From positions 1-23,622 of the forward strand of contig JAUNCU010000019.1 in the NCBI GenBank assembly GCA_030526455.1: a stretch of 23,622 nucleotides of DNA. Direction: 5' to 3'. The DNA is from Bacteroidales bacterium (GTDB lineage: Bacteria > Bacteroidota > Bacteroidia > Bacteroidales > Muribaculaceae). Numbering within the stretch: the stretch's first letter is position 1; each line of letters opens with the position of its first letter. The notes beneath the pieces were generated by a model. That model ran no database searches and had not been told where the DNA came from. It saw only the letters and a program-made list of their open reading frames with translations. Below are positions 13,793 to 21,241 of the stretch, one piece after another. A program made the position numbers and the translations under genes.

Positions 13793-14947
13793 TTATTTCA
13801 CGAGTTTAACGCCTATACCTGGGCGGTCGGCAGGCACAGTCACCTGGCCGTTGACAATCTTGATACCGTCGAAGCGGTCGTTGGCGATGAGCCAGTTGCC
13901 ATCGAGGTCGGCCCAGTCGCAGAGGGGCGAGAGTTGGGCGGCGGCAGTAACGGCACATGAGGTTTCGGTCATACAGCCAATCATGATCTTCATGTCGAGC
14001 GCGCGGGCGAGGGTCACCATCTTGTAGGCTTCGTTCAAGCCAGTGCTCTTCATGAGTTTGATGTTGATACCCGAGTACACACCGTGGAAGCGGCGAATGT
14101 CGGGCAGGCGCTGGAATGCCTCATCGGCCACGATAGGCAGTGGCGAACGCTCGGTGAGCCAGGCGGTATCTTCCAGTGGTTTTTCCTTTTCGAGAGGCTG
14201 CTCCACGAAGAGGCAGTTCTTGTCGGCGAGCCATTCAGCCATTTCGAGTGCTTCTTCCTTAGTTTTCCAGCCCTGGTTGGCATCCACGTAGAGTTTGATG
14301 TCGGGGCGAATGCTGCGCACGAGTTCGTAGAGGTGCTTATCCTTCTCGATGCCACCGAGACCCATCTTCACCTTGATGAGTTTGAAATCGTAGGTTTCGG
14401 TCATCTTTTGGCGCACTTTCTCGTCGGTGTCGATACCGATGGTGCAAGTGGTGAGCGGTGCATTTTCAGGGTTCAGACCCCAAATCTTGTACCAAGGCTG
14501 ACCCATGAGTTTGCCCAGAAGGTCGTGGAGGGCGATGTCGACGCCAGCCTTAGCGGCGCGGTTGTTGGGTGCCACGCTTTCCACATAGGCGAGGATGTCT
14601 TCCTTGCGGAAGGGGTCGGTGAACTGCTCCAGATTGAGGCTGCCGAGGAATTTGCACACGCTTTCCACGCTCTCGCCCAGATAGGGAGGCATCGAGCACT
14701 CGCCGTAGCCCACTACGCCGTCGTATTCAAGTTCCACCTGCACGTCGGGGGTGGTGGTGCGGCTGTATTTAGCGAGGTTGAAGGCATGCTTCAGTTGCAG
14801 TTCGTAGGGGAAGAATTTGAGTTTGAGTCGTCCGCTGCGCTTGATGGTGGCAGGTGCTTTCTTTGCTGCCGAAAGTGATATTGGAGAGGCTGCGGCGGCC
14901 AGTCCGAGGCCTGCGCCCAAGATGAATTTTCTGCGATCGATTGACAT
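13793..14947 (-). CDS. Exported dipeptide epimerase (enolase superfamily, L-Ala-D/L-Glu type)
   Basis: This 384-residue enzyme most likely interconverts L-Ala-D-Glu and L-Ala-L-Glu released from peptidoglycan. It begins with a Tat-type signal, SIDRRKFILGAG followed by a hydrophobic stretch and an SAA site near residue 28, so it should act outside the cytoplasm. The enolase barrel has the muconate-lactonising-subgroup residues: the KVK motif (192-194), metal ligands Asp222 (YVDANQGW), Glu249 (FVEQPL) and Asp275 (VADEA), catalytic Lys297 (NIKLMK) and the DLDGNW segment (347-352). These patterns fit characterised Bacteroidota dipeptide epimerases better than muconate or o-succinylbenzoate enzymes. 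It is the last gene of an operon, 46 bp after an NlpC/P60 peptidase. The exact dipeptide range is uncertain. Confidence 0.9.
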   Translation of the reverse strand: MSIDRRKFILGAGLGLAAAASPISLSAAKKAPATIKRSGRLKLKFFPYELQLKHAFNLAKYSRTTTPDVQVELEYDGVVGYGECSMPPYLGESVESVCKFLGSLNLEQFTDPFRKEDILAYVESVAPNNRAAKAGVDIALHDLLGKLMGQPWYKIWGLNPENAPLTTCTIGIDTDEKVRQKMTETYDFKLIKVKMGLGGIEKDKHLYELVRSIRPDIKLYVDANQGWKTKEEALEMAEWLADKNCLFVEQPLEKEKPLEDTAWLTERSPLPIVADEAFQRLPDIRRFHGVYSGINIKLMKSTGLNEAYKMVTLARALDMKIMIGCMTETSCAVTAAAQLSPLCDWADLDGNWLIANDRFDGIKIVNGQVTVPADRPGIGVKLVK

Positions 14948-14993
14948 AATCTTTTATATCTTTTTTTGAGGGGTTAATATTTTACGGAGTTAA

Positions 14994-16139
14994 TTAGAAG
15001 TACCAAGGGTGATTGCGCACGTAGGTGATGTAGGCGGTGCCCATCTGGCCTTCGATGCGGCTTGCCGAGAGTGGCGAGTAGAGATAGGCGGGATCCTTGG
15101 GGTCGAGGCTGTTGATTTTCACGCGGCCCGAGCAGTGGATATATTTGCCGTCCTTGATATAGAGGCCCACGTGAGTGACGCGGCCGTTCTTGTTGCCGAA
15201 GAAAAGCAAGTCGCCGAATTTGCACTTGTTCCATTCCGAGCCCTTGATTTTCTCGCCATAGAGCGCCTGTTGAGAGGCGTCGCGCGCAAGGATGATGCCG
15301 TTGCTGAAATAACTCACCTTAACAAGGCCCGAGCAGTCGGTCACCTTGCTTGAAGTGCCGCCCCACAGATAGCCGTGGCCCATCATCGAGTGGGCAGTCT
15401 TCATCACCAGGTCGAGGTTGAGGTCTTGCTTTGCCCACTGGGCGAATTCCTGCACCTGAGCCTTCTTGATCCAGCCGAAACGGCCATCGGGGAGCGCGAG
15501 TTTGAGCCATTCGCCCTCTTCGCCCTTATACTCGAGGATGCTGCCGAGCACCAGGTCGGTGACCACAGCGTCGCTCTGGGGAGCCTCAACGAGGAATGCG
15601 CTATGCACGGTGAGGATATAGCGTTTCGCTTCGCGCCAAGCCTTCATCTGCGCTGCGGTTTTGCAAGCGATCGACGAACTGGGCACGTAGGAGATATAGT
15701 TGTCGGGAGTCTGCACGCGGTACCAATCGCCCGAGGCATCGAGCACTCTCACGGGCTGGCCCATGATGCCCTGGGTGGCCATTTCGCCAGCGTGCTTGCC
15801 CTCGCAGCGCATGCTAGCGATGGCGAGCGTCACGATGCCCCACTTCTTGCCTTCGGGCACAGCGTTGTGAAGCACCTTCACATTGTTTTTCACATTGGCG
15901 AAGCCCTTGTCGGCGAGTTCTTTGCCGATGGCATCTTTCTGCTCCTGCAGGCCCACGGTGCCCGTAACGGTGACGGTGCTGCCGCTGGTGGCGGCCTTCA
16001 CGTCGAAGATGGCAGTGCGCTTATCGGGAGCGATGCGACTCTTGAGGTTGGTTAACACATCGGTGGCGCTTGCGGCCATGGCGGTGATGCTAGAAGCCGC
16101 CAAGAGCGCTACGCAGAGGGTTTTGAAAATCTTTCTCAT
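14994..16139 (-). CDS. Secreted NlpC/P60 peptidase with BON-like and SH3 domains
   Basis: This 381-residue protein has a Sec signal peptide (1-22, AMA site). Residues 26-92 look like a BON domain (TVTVTGTVGLQEQKDAIGKE, then FANVKNNVKVL), a lipid- or wall-associating module. Two SH3-like segments follow (about 100-155 and 172-228). The C-terminal NlpC/P60 domain (about 240-381) has catalytic Cys269 in TDCSGLVK, His323 in VTHVGLYI and His335 in YIHCSG. Family members of this layout cut the gamma-D-Glu-diamino acid bond in peptidoglycan stem peptides and release L-Ala-D-Glu, the substrate of the epimerase encoded 46 bp downstream. The transglutaminase-like gene lies 50 bp upstream. The SH3 domains probably select peptides with a free N-terminal L-Ala; this is inferred from related enzymes. 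Confidence 0.92.
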   Translation of the reverse strand: MRKIFKTLCVALLAASSITAMAASATDVLTNLKSRIAPDKRTAIFDVKAATSGSTVTVTGTVGLQEQKDAIGKELADKGFANVKNNVKVLHNAVPEGKKWGIVTLAIASMRCEGKHAGEMATQGIMGQPVRVLDASGDWYRVQTPDNYISYVPSSSIACKTAAQMKAWREAKRYILTVHSAFLVEAPQSDAVVTDLVLGSILEYKGEEGEWLKLALPDGRFGWIKKAQVQEFAQWAKQDLNLDLVMKTAHSMMGHGYLWGGTSSKVTDCSGLVKVSYFSNGIILARDASQQALYGEKIKGSEWNKCKFGDLLFFGNKNGRVTHVGLYIKDGKYIHCSGRVKINSLDPKDPAYLYSPLSASRIEGQMGTAYITYVRNHPWYF

Positions 16140-16189
16140 ATCCTTGGGTTAAATGTTTTTTTCGAGTGAATAAACTTTTTGCCTACGGC

Positions 16190-17617
16190 TTATTTGATAG
16201 GCTCCATGCTGTTAAGTTTAAAATTCGACGACCACTTGTCGTAGTAGAGGTTGCCGCCTTTCCATTCTACCTCGCCCATCTGGAAGTCGACGGTTTCGCT
16301 GCGGATGTATTTCTTAGCGGGGCTGAGTTGGTCGCCCACGGCCTCGTTAGATGCCATGCGGTAGATGTCGATGCCGGTGGCATAGTAGTCGTGCATCTGC
16401 TCGCTGGGCGAGGTAGAGCGGCCGAAAGAGGCATCGGTAGGCACCCATCCCACTCCCTCGAAATAGGTTTCGCCCCAGTCGTGGAAATTCACAGCGCCCG
16501 GGTGGAGCATGTAGCCACTCTCCCATCGCGCGGGAATGCCCACGGCGCGGCACAGGGTGATGTAGAGCAAGCCCACCTGTCCGCAGTCGCCGTGCTTGTT
16601 CTCGAGCACGTATTCGGGAATGTTCTTGATGGTGCTGTATTCGCGAGCGCCCGCCCATGGAAAATTGATGGCAATCCAGTGGAAAATGTGGTTGGCCGCC
16701 ATCACGGGATGCACCTCCGCACCGCCCACGATGTATTCGGCGAGGCTGCGGATAGAGTCGGTGATCACGATGTGGGGATACTCGCTGCTGGTGTATTTCA
16801 CATATTCGTCGGTCATCTTATAGGGTTGCACCATCGCCATGAGGTCTTGCTGGGCAATGTGGCGCTCGCCCACGTCGTAACTGAAGGTGTATTCGAAGTG
16901 GGTGGGCTGGCCCTTCTCGGCCACCGCTTCCATGTAGATGGTGTGGTGCTTGCTGCCCTCACTGTAGGTCACGGGGCGGTTGCTGCTTTCGAGTTTGATA
17001 TTCTTCTGACGCAGGTTTTCGTAAGGGATAGGCATCCACACGCGCAGCGTTTCGCCGGCGGGGATGGCGTCGGGCTTCACGTCGAGGGTGAAAGTCACGT
17101 TCACGTGATGCCAGTCGCGAATGCCATTGGCGTCGGGCTGAGTGCCCATGGCGCGCACGGCATATTTGCGCATACTCTCGCTTTCTTCGGCGAGTTCGGC
17201 CTTATTGTCGGCGGCAAATTCCTCGCCCAGGAGCCAGAGGTTGCGCACAGCCTTGCGAAACCACACTTCCTTGCCATCAATGTTCATGTATTCAATGGCC
17301 TTGAGGCGCTTCCAGTTGGCGATTTGCTCGTCGGTGGCATCGGGGCGTTTCTTGCGAATGGCGGCAATGCCCTCTTCAGGCGAAAGCGTGAAATCGCGGC
17401 GAATGCGGTCCATGATTTGGTTGAGCGAATCGATGGTCACGGCCTCTTGAGTGCGCACCTTCTTAGGGAGTTTCTTCATCAGGGTCGACGCCTGGGTGAA
17501 TTCACCCGCGTCCATCAGTTGGTCGACTTGAGCGCGCCACGTAGCCACATCGGTAGCAGCCTGAGCGGCAGTGAAACCGAAGCAAGCAACGGCGGCAAGG
17601 ATAGTTTTCTTCAACAT
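16190..17617 (-). CDS. Secreted transglutaminase-like (papain-fold) protein
   Basis: The start is at the ATG at 17617, giving a standard signal peptide (MLKKTILAAVACFGFTAAQA). An upstream in-frame TTG at 17650 is less likely. The 475-residue protein has an N-terminal helical region (22-160), a beta-rich domain (about 168-255, VNVTFTLDV to YTFSYDV) and a transglutaminase core with Cys345 in HGDCGQVG, His379 in FHDWGETYF and Asp395 in WVPTDASFG, which form the expected triad. Bacterial proteins of this class are usually proteases, amidases or cross-link editors, not true transglutaminases. It heads an operon with the NlpC/P60 peptidase and dipeptide epimerase, so a role in processing cell-wall or dietary peptides outside the cytoplasm is likely. 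The substrate is unknown. Confidence 0.9.
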   Translation of the reverse strand: MLKKTILAAVACFGFTAAQAATDVATWRAQVDQLMDAGEFTQASTLMKKLPKKVRTQEAVTIDSLNQIMDRIRRDFTLSPEEGIAAIRKKRPDATDEQIANWKRLKAIEYMNIDGKEVWFRKAVRNLWLLGEEFAADNKAELAEESESMRKYAVRAMGTQPDANGIRDWHHVNVTFTLDVKPDAIPAGETLRVWMPIPYENLRQKNIKLESSNRPVTYSEGSKHHTIYMEAVAEKGQPTHFEYTFSYDVGERHIAQQDLMAMVQPYKMTDEYVKYTSSEYPHIVITDSIRSLAEYIVGGAEVHPVMAANHIFHWIAINFPWAGAREYSTIKNIPEYVLENKHGDCGQVGLLYITLCRAVGIPARWESGYMLHPGAVNFHDWGETYFEGVGWVPTDASFGRSTSPSEQMHDYYATGIDIYRMASNEAVGDQLSPAKKYIRSETVDFQMGEVEWKGGNLYYDKWSSNFKLNSMEPIK

Positions 17618-17666
17618 TGTAACTTTTAGATAGTTTATGTAATTGCACAATTAGTCAATCTCACCC

Positions 17667-17674
17667 CAAATTTA
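17667..17674 (-). promoter_or_regulatory. Putative -7 element of the peptidoglycan-peptide operon
   Basis: The minus strand reads TAAATTTG, matching TAnnTTTG, 50 bp before the ATG at 17617. No convincing -33 box is seen. Its position upstream of 17650 does not by itself exclude the longer TTG start. Confidence 0.4.
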
Positions 17675-17823
17675 ATCATTTTTTCCGAAACTTCATTCAT
17701 TTTCGCCACCTAATATTTCATAACAGCGGGAAAAAGACAACTCAGGCGAAATAAGCACTTCGCCAAAAGTAAGGGAGGAGAACGAAAGTAACGGCGAGGA
17801 GGGCTTTGTTCATAGCGTGGCAC

Positions 17824-17859
17824 AAAAAAACATCAGCCAGGGCATGATGCCTGGCTGAT
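17824..17859. terminator. Strong terminator downstream of the PurF-like gene
   Basis: AAACATCAGCCAGG and CCTGGCTGATGTTT form a long stem. The stem continues as GGCAT-G-ATGCC after a one-base bulge. Seven A on the left and nine T on the right give U-tracts in both directions. It lies 33 bp past the PurF-like stop. Confidence 0.9.
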
Positions 17860-17891
17860 GTTTTTTTTTATTTGTGATTTTTTATTGCTGT

Positions 17892-19313
17892 CTACTTCTT
17901 GAGGGTGTGGAACGATGAGCCGTCGAAGCAGTGGGTGCAGATGCGGTCCTTTGGCAAGCCGATGGCCTTCACAATGGTCTCCACAGTGGAGAACTTGAGT
18001 GAGGTGAGGTTGAGACGGCGTGCGATTTCCTGCACCATGCGGTTGTATTCGGGCGAGCCTGTGGAGGCGTAGGCTTCCACGTTTTTGTTCATGTCGCCCT
18101 CGAAGTCTTGGATAATGCGGCGAGTGATGAGTTCAAGTTCGCTCTTCGATGCCGAGAAGTTGACGAATGGGCAGGCGTAGATGAGCGGCGGACACGCGAT
18201 GCGCATGTGAATTTCCTTTGCGCCGTCTTCCATAAGCACCTTGGTGTTGTCGCGCAACTGGGTGCCACGCACGATGGAGTCGTCGCAGAAGCAGCACTTC
18301 TTGCCCTTGAGCATGTCGGAGTTCTGGATGAGTTTCATCTTAGCCACGAGATTGCGCATGGCCTGGTTGCTAGGCATGAACGAGCGGGGCCAGGTGGGGG
18401 TGTATTTGGCGATGGTGCGCAGATAAGGCACTTTGTGGCCCTCGGCGTAACCCACAGCCATACCGATGCCCGAGTCGGGGATACCGCACACGCAGTCCAC
18501 CTCCACATCGTCGGTTTCGCCCATGGCGCGACCGCATTCGTTGCGCATTTGCTCCACGTTGCGACCCTCGTAGCACGAGGTGGGGAAGCCATAGTAGATC
18601 CACAGGAATGAGCACACTTGCATCTGCTCATTGGGCTTGCGCATCTGAATCATTTCGTCGGCAGTGATGCGCACGATTTCGCCCGGACCCACGTAGTGGA
18701 TGGTCTTGAACCCGAGATTGGGAAACGCTGTAGATTCGGTGGTTACAGCCATGCCGTCTTCGCCCTTACCCACCACGATTGGGGTGCGTCCCCAACTGTC
18801 GCGGGCAGCGATGATGCCGTCTTCGGTGAGCAAAAGCATCGAGCACGAACCGCTGATGGAATTAAACACATTCTCAATGCCATCCACGAAGTCTTTGCCC
18901 TTGATAATGAGCAGGGCGATGAGTTCGGTGGGATTGATGCGGCCCGAGGAGAACTCGCTCAAGTGCATATTCTCGGCGAGCAACTGCTGTGCCAATTCCT
19001 CTTGATTATTGATCTTAGCCACCGTCACGAGCGCGAAACGTCCCAGGTGGGAATGGAAAAGCATGGGCTGCGCATCGGTGTCGCTAATCACGCCTATGCC
19101 CGAGCGTCCCTTAAACTTATCCAGTTCGTTCTCGAATTTGGTTCTGAAATAAGATTGTTCCAAACTGTGGATGGAGCGGAAGAATTCGCCCTCATCGCTA
19201 ATGGTTACCATACCGGCACGGCGAGTGCCAAGGTGTGACTGATAGTCGGTGCCGTAGAACAACTCTGCACGGCACTCTCTGTTTTTTAGTTTTGTACCAA
19301 AAAAACCTCCCAT
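17892..19313 (-). CDS. PurF-like phosphoribosyltransferase lacking the glutaminase catalytic site
   Basis: The sequence is homologous to amidophosphoribosyltransferase over its 473 residues. The start at 19313 gives MGGFFGTKLK; a longer frame to 19430 has no family resemblance. The PRPP-binding loop is intact: CCFCDDSIVRGTQLR with DDSIVRGT at 344-351. Cys234, Cys381, Cys459 and Cys462 (CTHCFDG) sit where Fe-S-type PurF enzymes hold their cluster. The N-terminal glutaminase domain keeps its fold but has Gly at residue 2 in place of the nucleophilic Cys. The usual GHxRYxT region reads GIGVISDTDAQP (72-83), and the AHNGN region reads VTVAKINN (96-103). Glutamine hydrolysis is therefore unlikely; the protein may use ammonia, act with another partner or be regulatory. 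It has its own promoter and terminator. Confidence 0.88.
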   Translation of the reverse strand: MGGFFGTKLKNRECRAELFYGTDYQSHLGTRRAGMVTISDEGEFFRSIHSLEQSYFRTKFENELDKFKGRSGIGVISDTDAQPMLFHSHLGRFALVTVAKINNQEELAQQLLAENMHLSEFSSGRINPTELIALLIIKGKDFVDGIENVFNSISGSCSMLLLTEDGIIAARDSWGRTPIVVGKGEDGMAVTTESTAFPNLGFKTIHYVGPGEIVRITADEMIQMRKPNEQMQVCSFLWIYYGFPTSCYEGRNVEQMRNECGRAMGETDDVEVDCVCGIPDSGIGMAVGYAEGHKVPYLRTIAKYTPTWPRSFMPSNQAMRNLVAKMKLIQNSDMLKGKKCCFCDDSIVRGTQLRDNTKVLMEDGAKEIHMRIACPPLIYACPFVNFSASKSELELITRRIIQDFEGDMNKNVEAYASTGSPEYNRMVQEIARRLNLTSLKFSTVETIVKAIGLPKDRICTHCFDGSSFHTLKK

Positions 19314-19352
19314 TTCCCTTCTAAAAATTGTAGTGTTATTGAAAACCTTCCA

Positions 19353-19360
19353 CAAAATTA
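19353..19360 (-). promoter_or_regulatory. Putative -7 element of the PurF-like gene
   Basis: The minus strand reads TAATTTTG, matching TAnnTTTG, 40 bp before the ATG at 19313. This supports the shorter gene start. A TGTG 18 bp upstream is a poor -33 candidate. Confidence 0.4.
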
Positions 19361-19525
19361 CGAATAATTTCCCATAGCCACACGCTCGCCCAGCATTTTT
19401 TTCGGAAATAACACACGAAACCGATTGCAAACCACCCCAGGAAAACCCAGAAACAAAGCCGACAGAAGGACAACGACCAAGAGCAAATAAAAGGGAATTT
19501 CCCAGGGAAAAACATTGATAAAAAG

Positions 19526-19554
19526 TTTATAACAAAAGGTTCTTTTGTTATAAA
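19526..19554. repeat. 29-bp inverted repeat upstream of the PurF-like gene
   Basis: TTTATAACAAAAG (19526-19538) and CTTTTGTTATAAA (19542-19554) are exact reverse complements around GTT. It lies 213 bp upstream of the PurF-like ATG and about 120 bp past the glmM stop. It could be an operator or a second, weak glmM terminator, because CTTTTTATC follows on the minus strand. Confidence 0.75.
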
Positions 19555-19610
19555 GATGGTGGATATTTTTGACGAAAAATGAAAACCTGCATGCTGGGTT
19601 GAAGGGTATT

Positions 19611-19645
19611 AAAATTCCCCCAGCCTCGGGATGAGGCTGGGGGAA
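19611..19645 (-). terminator. Terminator of glmM
   Basis: TTCCCCCAGCCTC (19615-19627) pairs perfectly over 13 bp with GAGGCTGGGGGAA (19633-19645) across a 5-nt loop. TTTTAAT follows on the minus strand. It lies 27 bp past the glmM stop. Confidence 0.9.
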
Positions 19646-19672
19646 ACTGATGGTATGGCGAGAATCGGCTGC

Positions 19673-21055
19673 TTAGATGAGCGATTCTACGATTGCTTTC
19701 ACGTCGGCACCGAGTTGCTCGGCTTCTTCCATGGTGTGGGCTTCGCTGTAGATGCGGATGATGGGCTCGGTGTTGCTCTTGCGCAGGTGTGCCCAGCCGT
19801 GCTCGAAGTCGATCTTCACGCCGTCGATGGTGGTGAGTTTCTCGCTGGCGTAGTGCTTTTCTACTGCCTTGAGGATGCCGTCGACGTCCATGCCTGGGGT
19901 GAGTTCGAGTTTGGTTTTAGCGATAGCGTACTGTGGATAAGTCTTCTTCAGTTCGCTCACCTTCATGCCGCTCTTTGCGAGCAGGGTGAGGAAGAGTGCC
20001 ACGCCAGCGAGTGCGTCGCGGCCGTAGTGGAGTTCGGGATAGATGACACCGCCATTGCCTTCACCGCCAATCACTGCGCCGATTTCGCGCATGAGGGTGG
20101 TGACATTCACTTCGCCCACTGCGGCAGCCTCGTAGCGGCAGCCGTGCTTAGCGGCCACGTCGCGCAGCGCGCGCGATGATGAGAGGTTGCTCACGGCAGC
20201 ACCTGGGGTCTGCGAGAGGATGTAGTCGGCAATCGAAACGAGGGTGTATTCTTCCACGAAGAATTCGCCGTCTTCCATGATGATGGCGAGGCGGTCAACG
20301 TCGGGGTCAACTACGAAAGCCACGTCGGCTTTGCCAGCCTTCATGAAGGCGCTCACCTCGGTGAGGTTGGCTGGAATGGGTTCTGGAGTGTGTCCGAAGT
20401 GACCGGTGGGCTCGCAGAAGAGTTTTTCCACTTGCTTCACGCCCAGTGCTTCGAGCAGTTTAGGAATAGCCACGCCGCCGATAGAGTTCACGGCATCCAC
20501 TGCCACGGTGAAGCCTGCATTCTTGATGGCTTCCACGTCCACGAGTTTGAGATCGAGCACGGCCTGGATGTGACGGTCGAGATAGTCGGTCTTGGTTTCG
20601 TGACCGAGCGAGTCGACGTCGGCATAGTCGAAGTCTTCGGCTTCGGCGATGCGGAGCACTTCCTTGCCTTCCACGTCGGTGAGGAATTCACCCTTGTCGT
20701 TGAGGAGTTTGAGTGCGTTCCACTGCTTAGGATTGTGAGATGCAGTGATGATGATACCACCGCAGGCGTTTTCCCAAACCACAGCCATTTCGGTAGTAGG
20801 AGTTGTGGCGAGGCCGATGTTTACCACATCAAAGCCCATGCCTTCGAGGGTGCCAACCACTACGTTGAGCACCATTTCGCCAGAGAGACGCGCATCGCGA
20901 CCTACCACGATTTTATTCGACGAGAGTGTGGTGGTGCGGCGGATGAATGTGGCGTAAGCGCTGGTAAACTTCACAATATCGAGTGGAGAGAGGCCGTCGC
21001 CCGCACGTCCGCCGATAGTGCCACGAATACCGGAAATTGATTTAATAAGTGACAT
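19673..21055 (-). CDS. glmM: Phosphohexomutase, probably phosphoglucosamine mutase
   Basis: This cytoplasmic enzyme moves phosphate between C6 and C1 of a sugar, most likely glucosamine on the way to UDP-GlcNAc. The 460-residue length is typical. Domain 1 contains the phosphoserine loop TASHNP with Ser106. Domain 2 has the metal loop DPDVDR with Asp249, Asp251 and Asp253. Domain 3 has the sugar loop GGEGNGGVI (329-337). Domain 4 has the phosphate-binding loop RKSNTEPIIR near the C-terminus. The start SLIKSISGIRGTIGG is standard for Bacteroidota members annotated as GlmM. The sugar loop is unlike the GEQSGH form of classical bacterial GlmM and resembles archaeal-type enzymes, so phosphoglucomutase or phosphomannomutase activity remains possible. 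A hairpin (21191-21216) separates it from the DUF4827 gene upstream. Confidence 0.9.
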   Translation of the reverse strand: MSLIKSISGIRGTIGGRAGDGLSPLDIVKFTSAYATFIRRTTTLSSNKIVVGRDARLSGEMVLNVVVGTLEGMGFDVVNIGLATTPTTEMAVVWENACGGIIITASHNPKQWNALKLLNDKGEFLTDVEGKEVLRIAEAEDFDYADVDSLGHETKTDYLDRHIQAVLDLKLVDVEAIKNAGFTVAVDAVNSIGGVAIPKLLEALGVKQVEKLFCEPTGHFGHTPEPIPANLTEVSAFMKAGKADVAFVVDPDVDRLAIIMEDGEFFVEEYTLVSIADYILSQTPGAAVSNLSSSRALRDVAAKHGCRYEAAAVGEVNVTTLMREIGAVIGGEGNGGVIYPELHYGRDALAGVALFLTLLAKSGMKVSELKKTYPQYAIAKTKLELTPGMDVDGILKAVEKHYASEKLTTIDGVKIDFEHGWAHLRKSNTEPIIRIYSEAHTMEEAEQLGADVKAIVESLI

Positions 21056-21190
21056 AAAATTACGATGTATTAAAAGTTAAGTTAGTTATAGTTAAGTGTT
21101 GTAGATAATTCTTCTACTGAGCGAGGCGCGGCGGCCACAATGGGCTACGCCTCAAGGATTTTTTCCTATTTTTGGGCTCGAGCACTTTGT

Positions 21191-21216
21191 GGCTCCCTCT
21201 TCCCATAAAGGGAGCC
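21191..21216. other. Hairpin between the DUF4827 gene and glmM
   Basis: GGCTCCCT (21191-21198) pairs with AGGGAGCC (21209-21216) across a 10-nt loop, 26 bp past the DUF4827 stop. No U-run follows on the minus strand, so it may be an mRNA-stabilising or weak termination structure between genes of one transcript. Confidence 0.45.
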
Positions 21217-21241
21217 TGGGCCCGCGAGAGCGTGGTGAAAA

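Larger units (their letters stand above)
19314..19672. other. Intergenic region between glmM and the PurF-like gene
   Basis: This 359-bp gap has no gene that I can support. It holds the -7 element at 19353-19360, an AT-rich 29-bp inverted repeat at 19526-19554 and the glmM terminator at 19611-19645. The stretch 19380-19510 is rich in CCCA and AAAC runs and shows no recognisable riboswitch or RNA gene. Confidence 0.6.

Noticed and set aside
16166..17629. A 487-codon plus-strand frame opposite the transglutaminase-like gene, with similar frames opposite alaS, the histidine kinase and nrnA
   Set aside because: All mirror well-supported genes almost exactly, carry no domain signatures, and arise because the sense genes rarely use TTA, CTA and TCA codons. 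I do not read them as overlapping genes.
19314..19430. A 39-residue N-terminal extension of the PurF-like protein that would make the Gly2 finding moot
   Set aside because: The extension resembles no PurF leader and overlaps the predicted promoter. The other glutaminase motifs are lost as well, so the conclusion does not rest on the start site alone.
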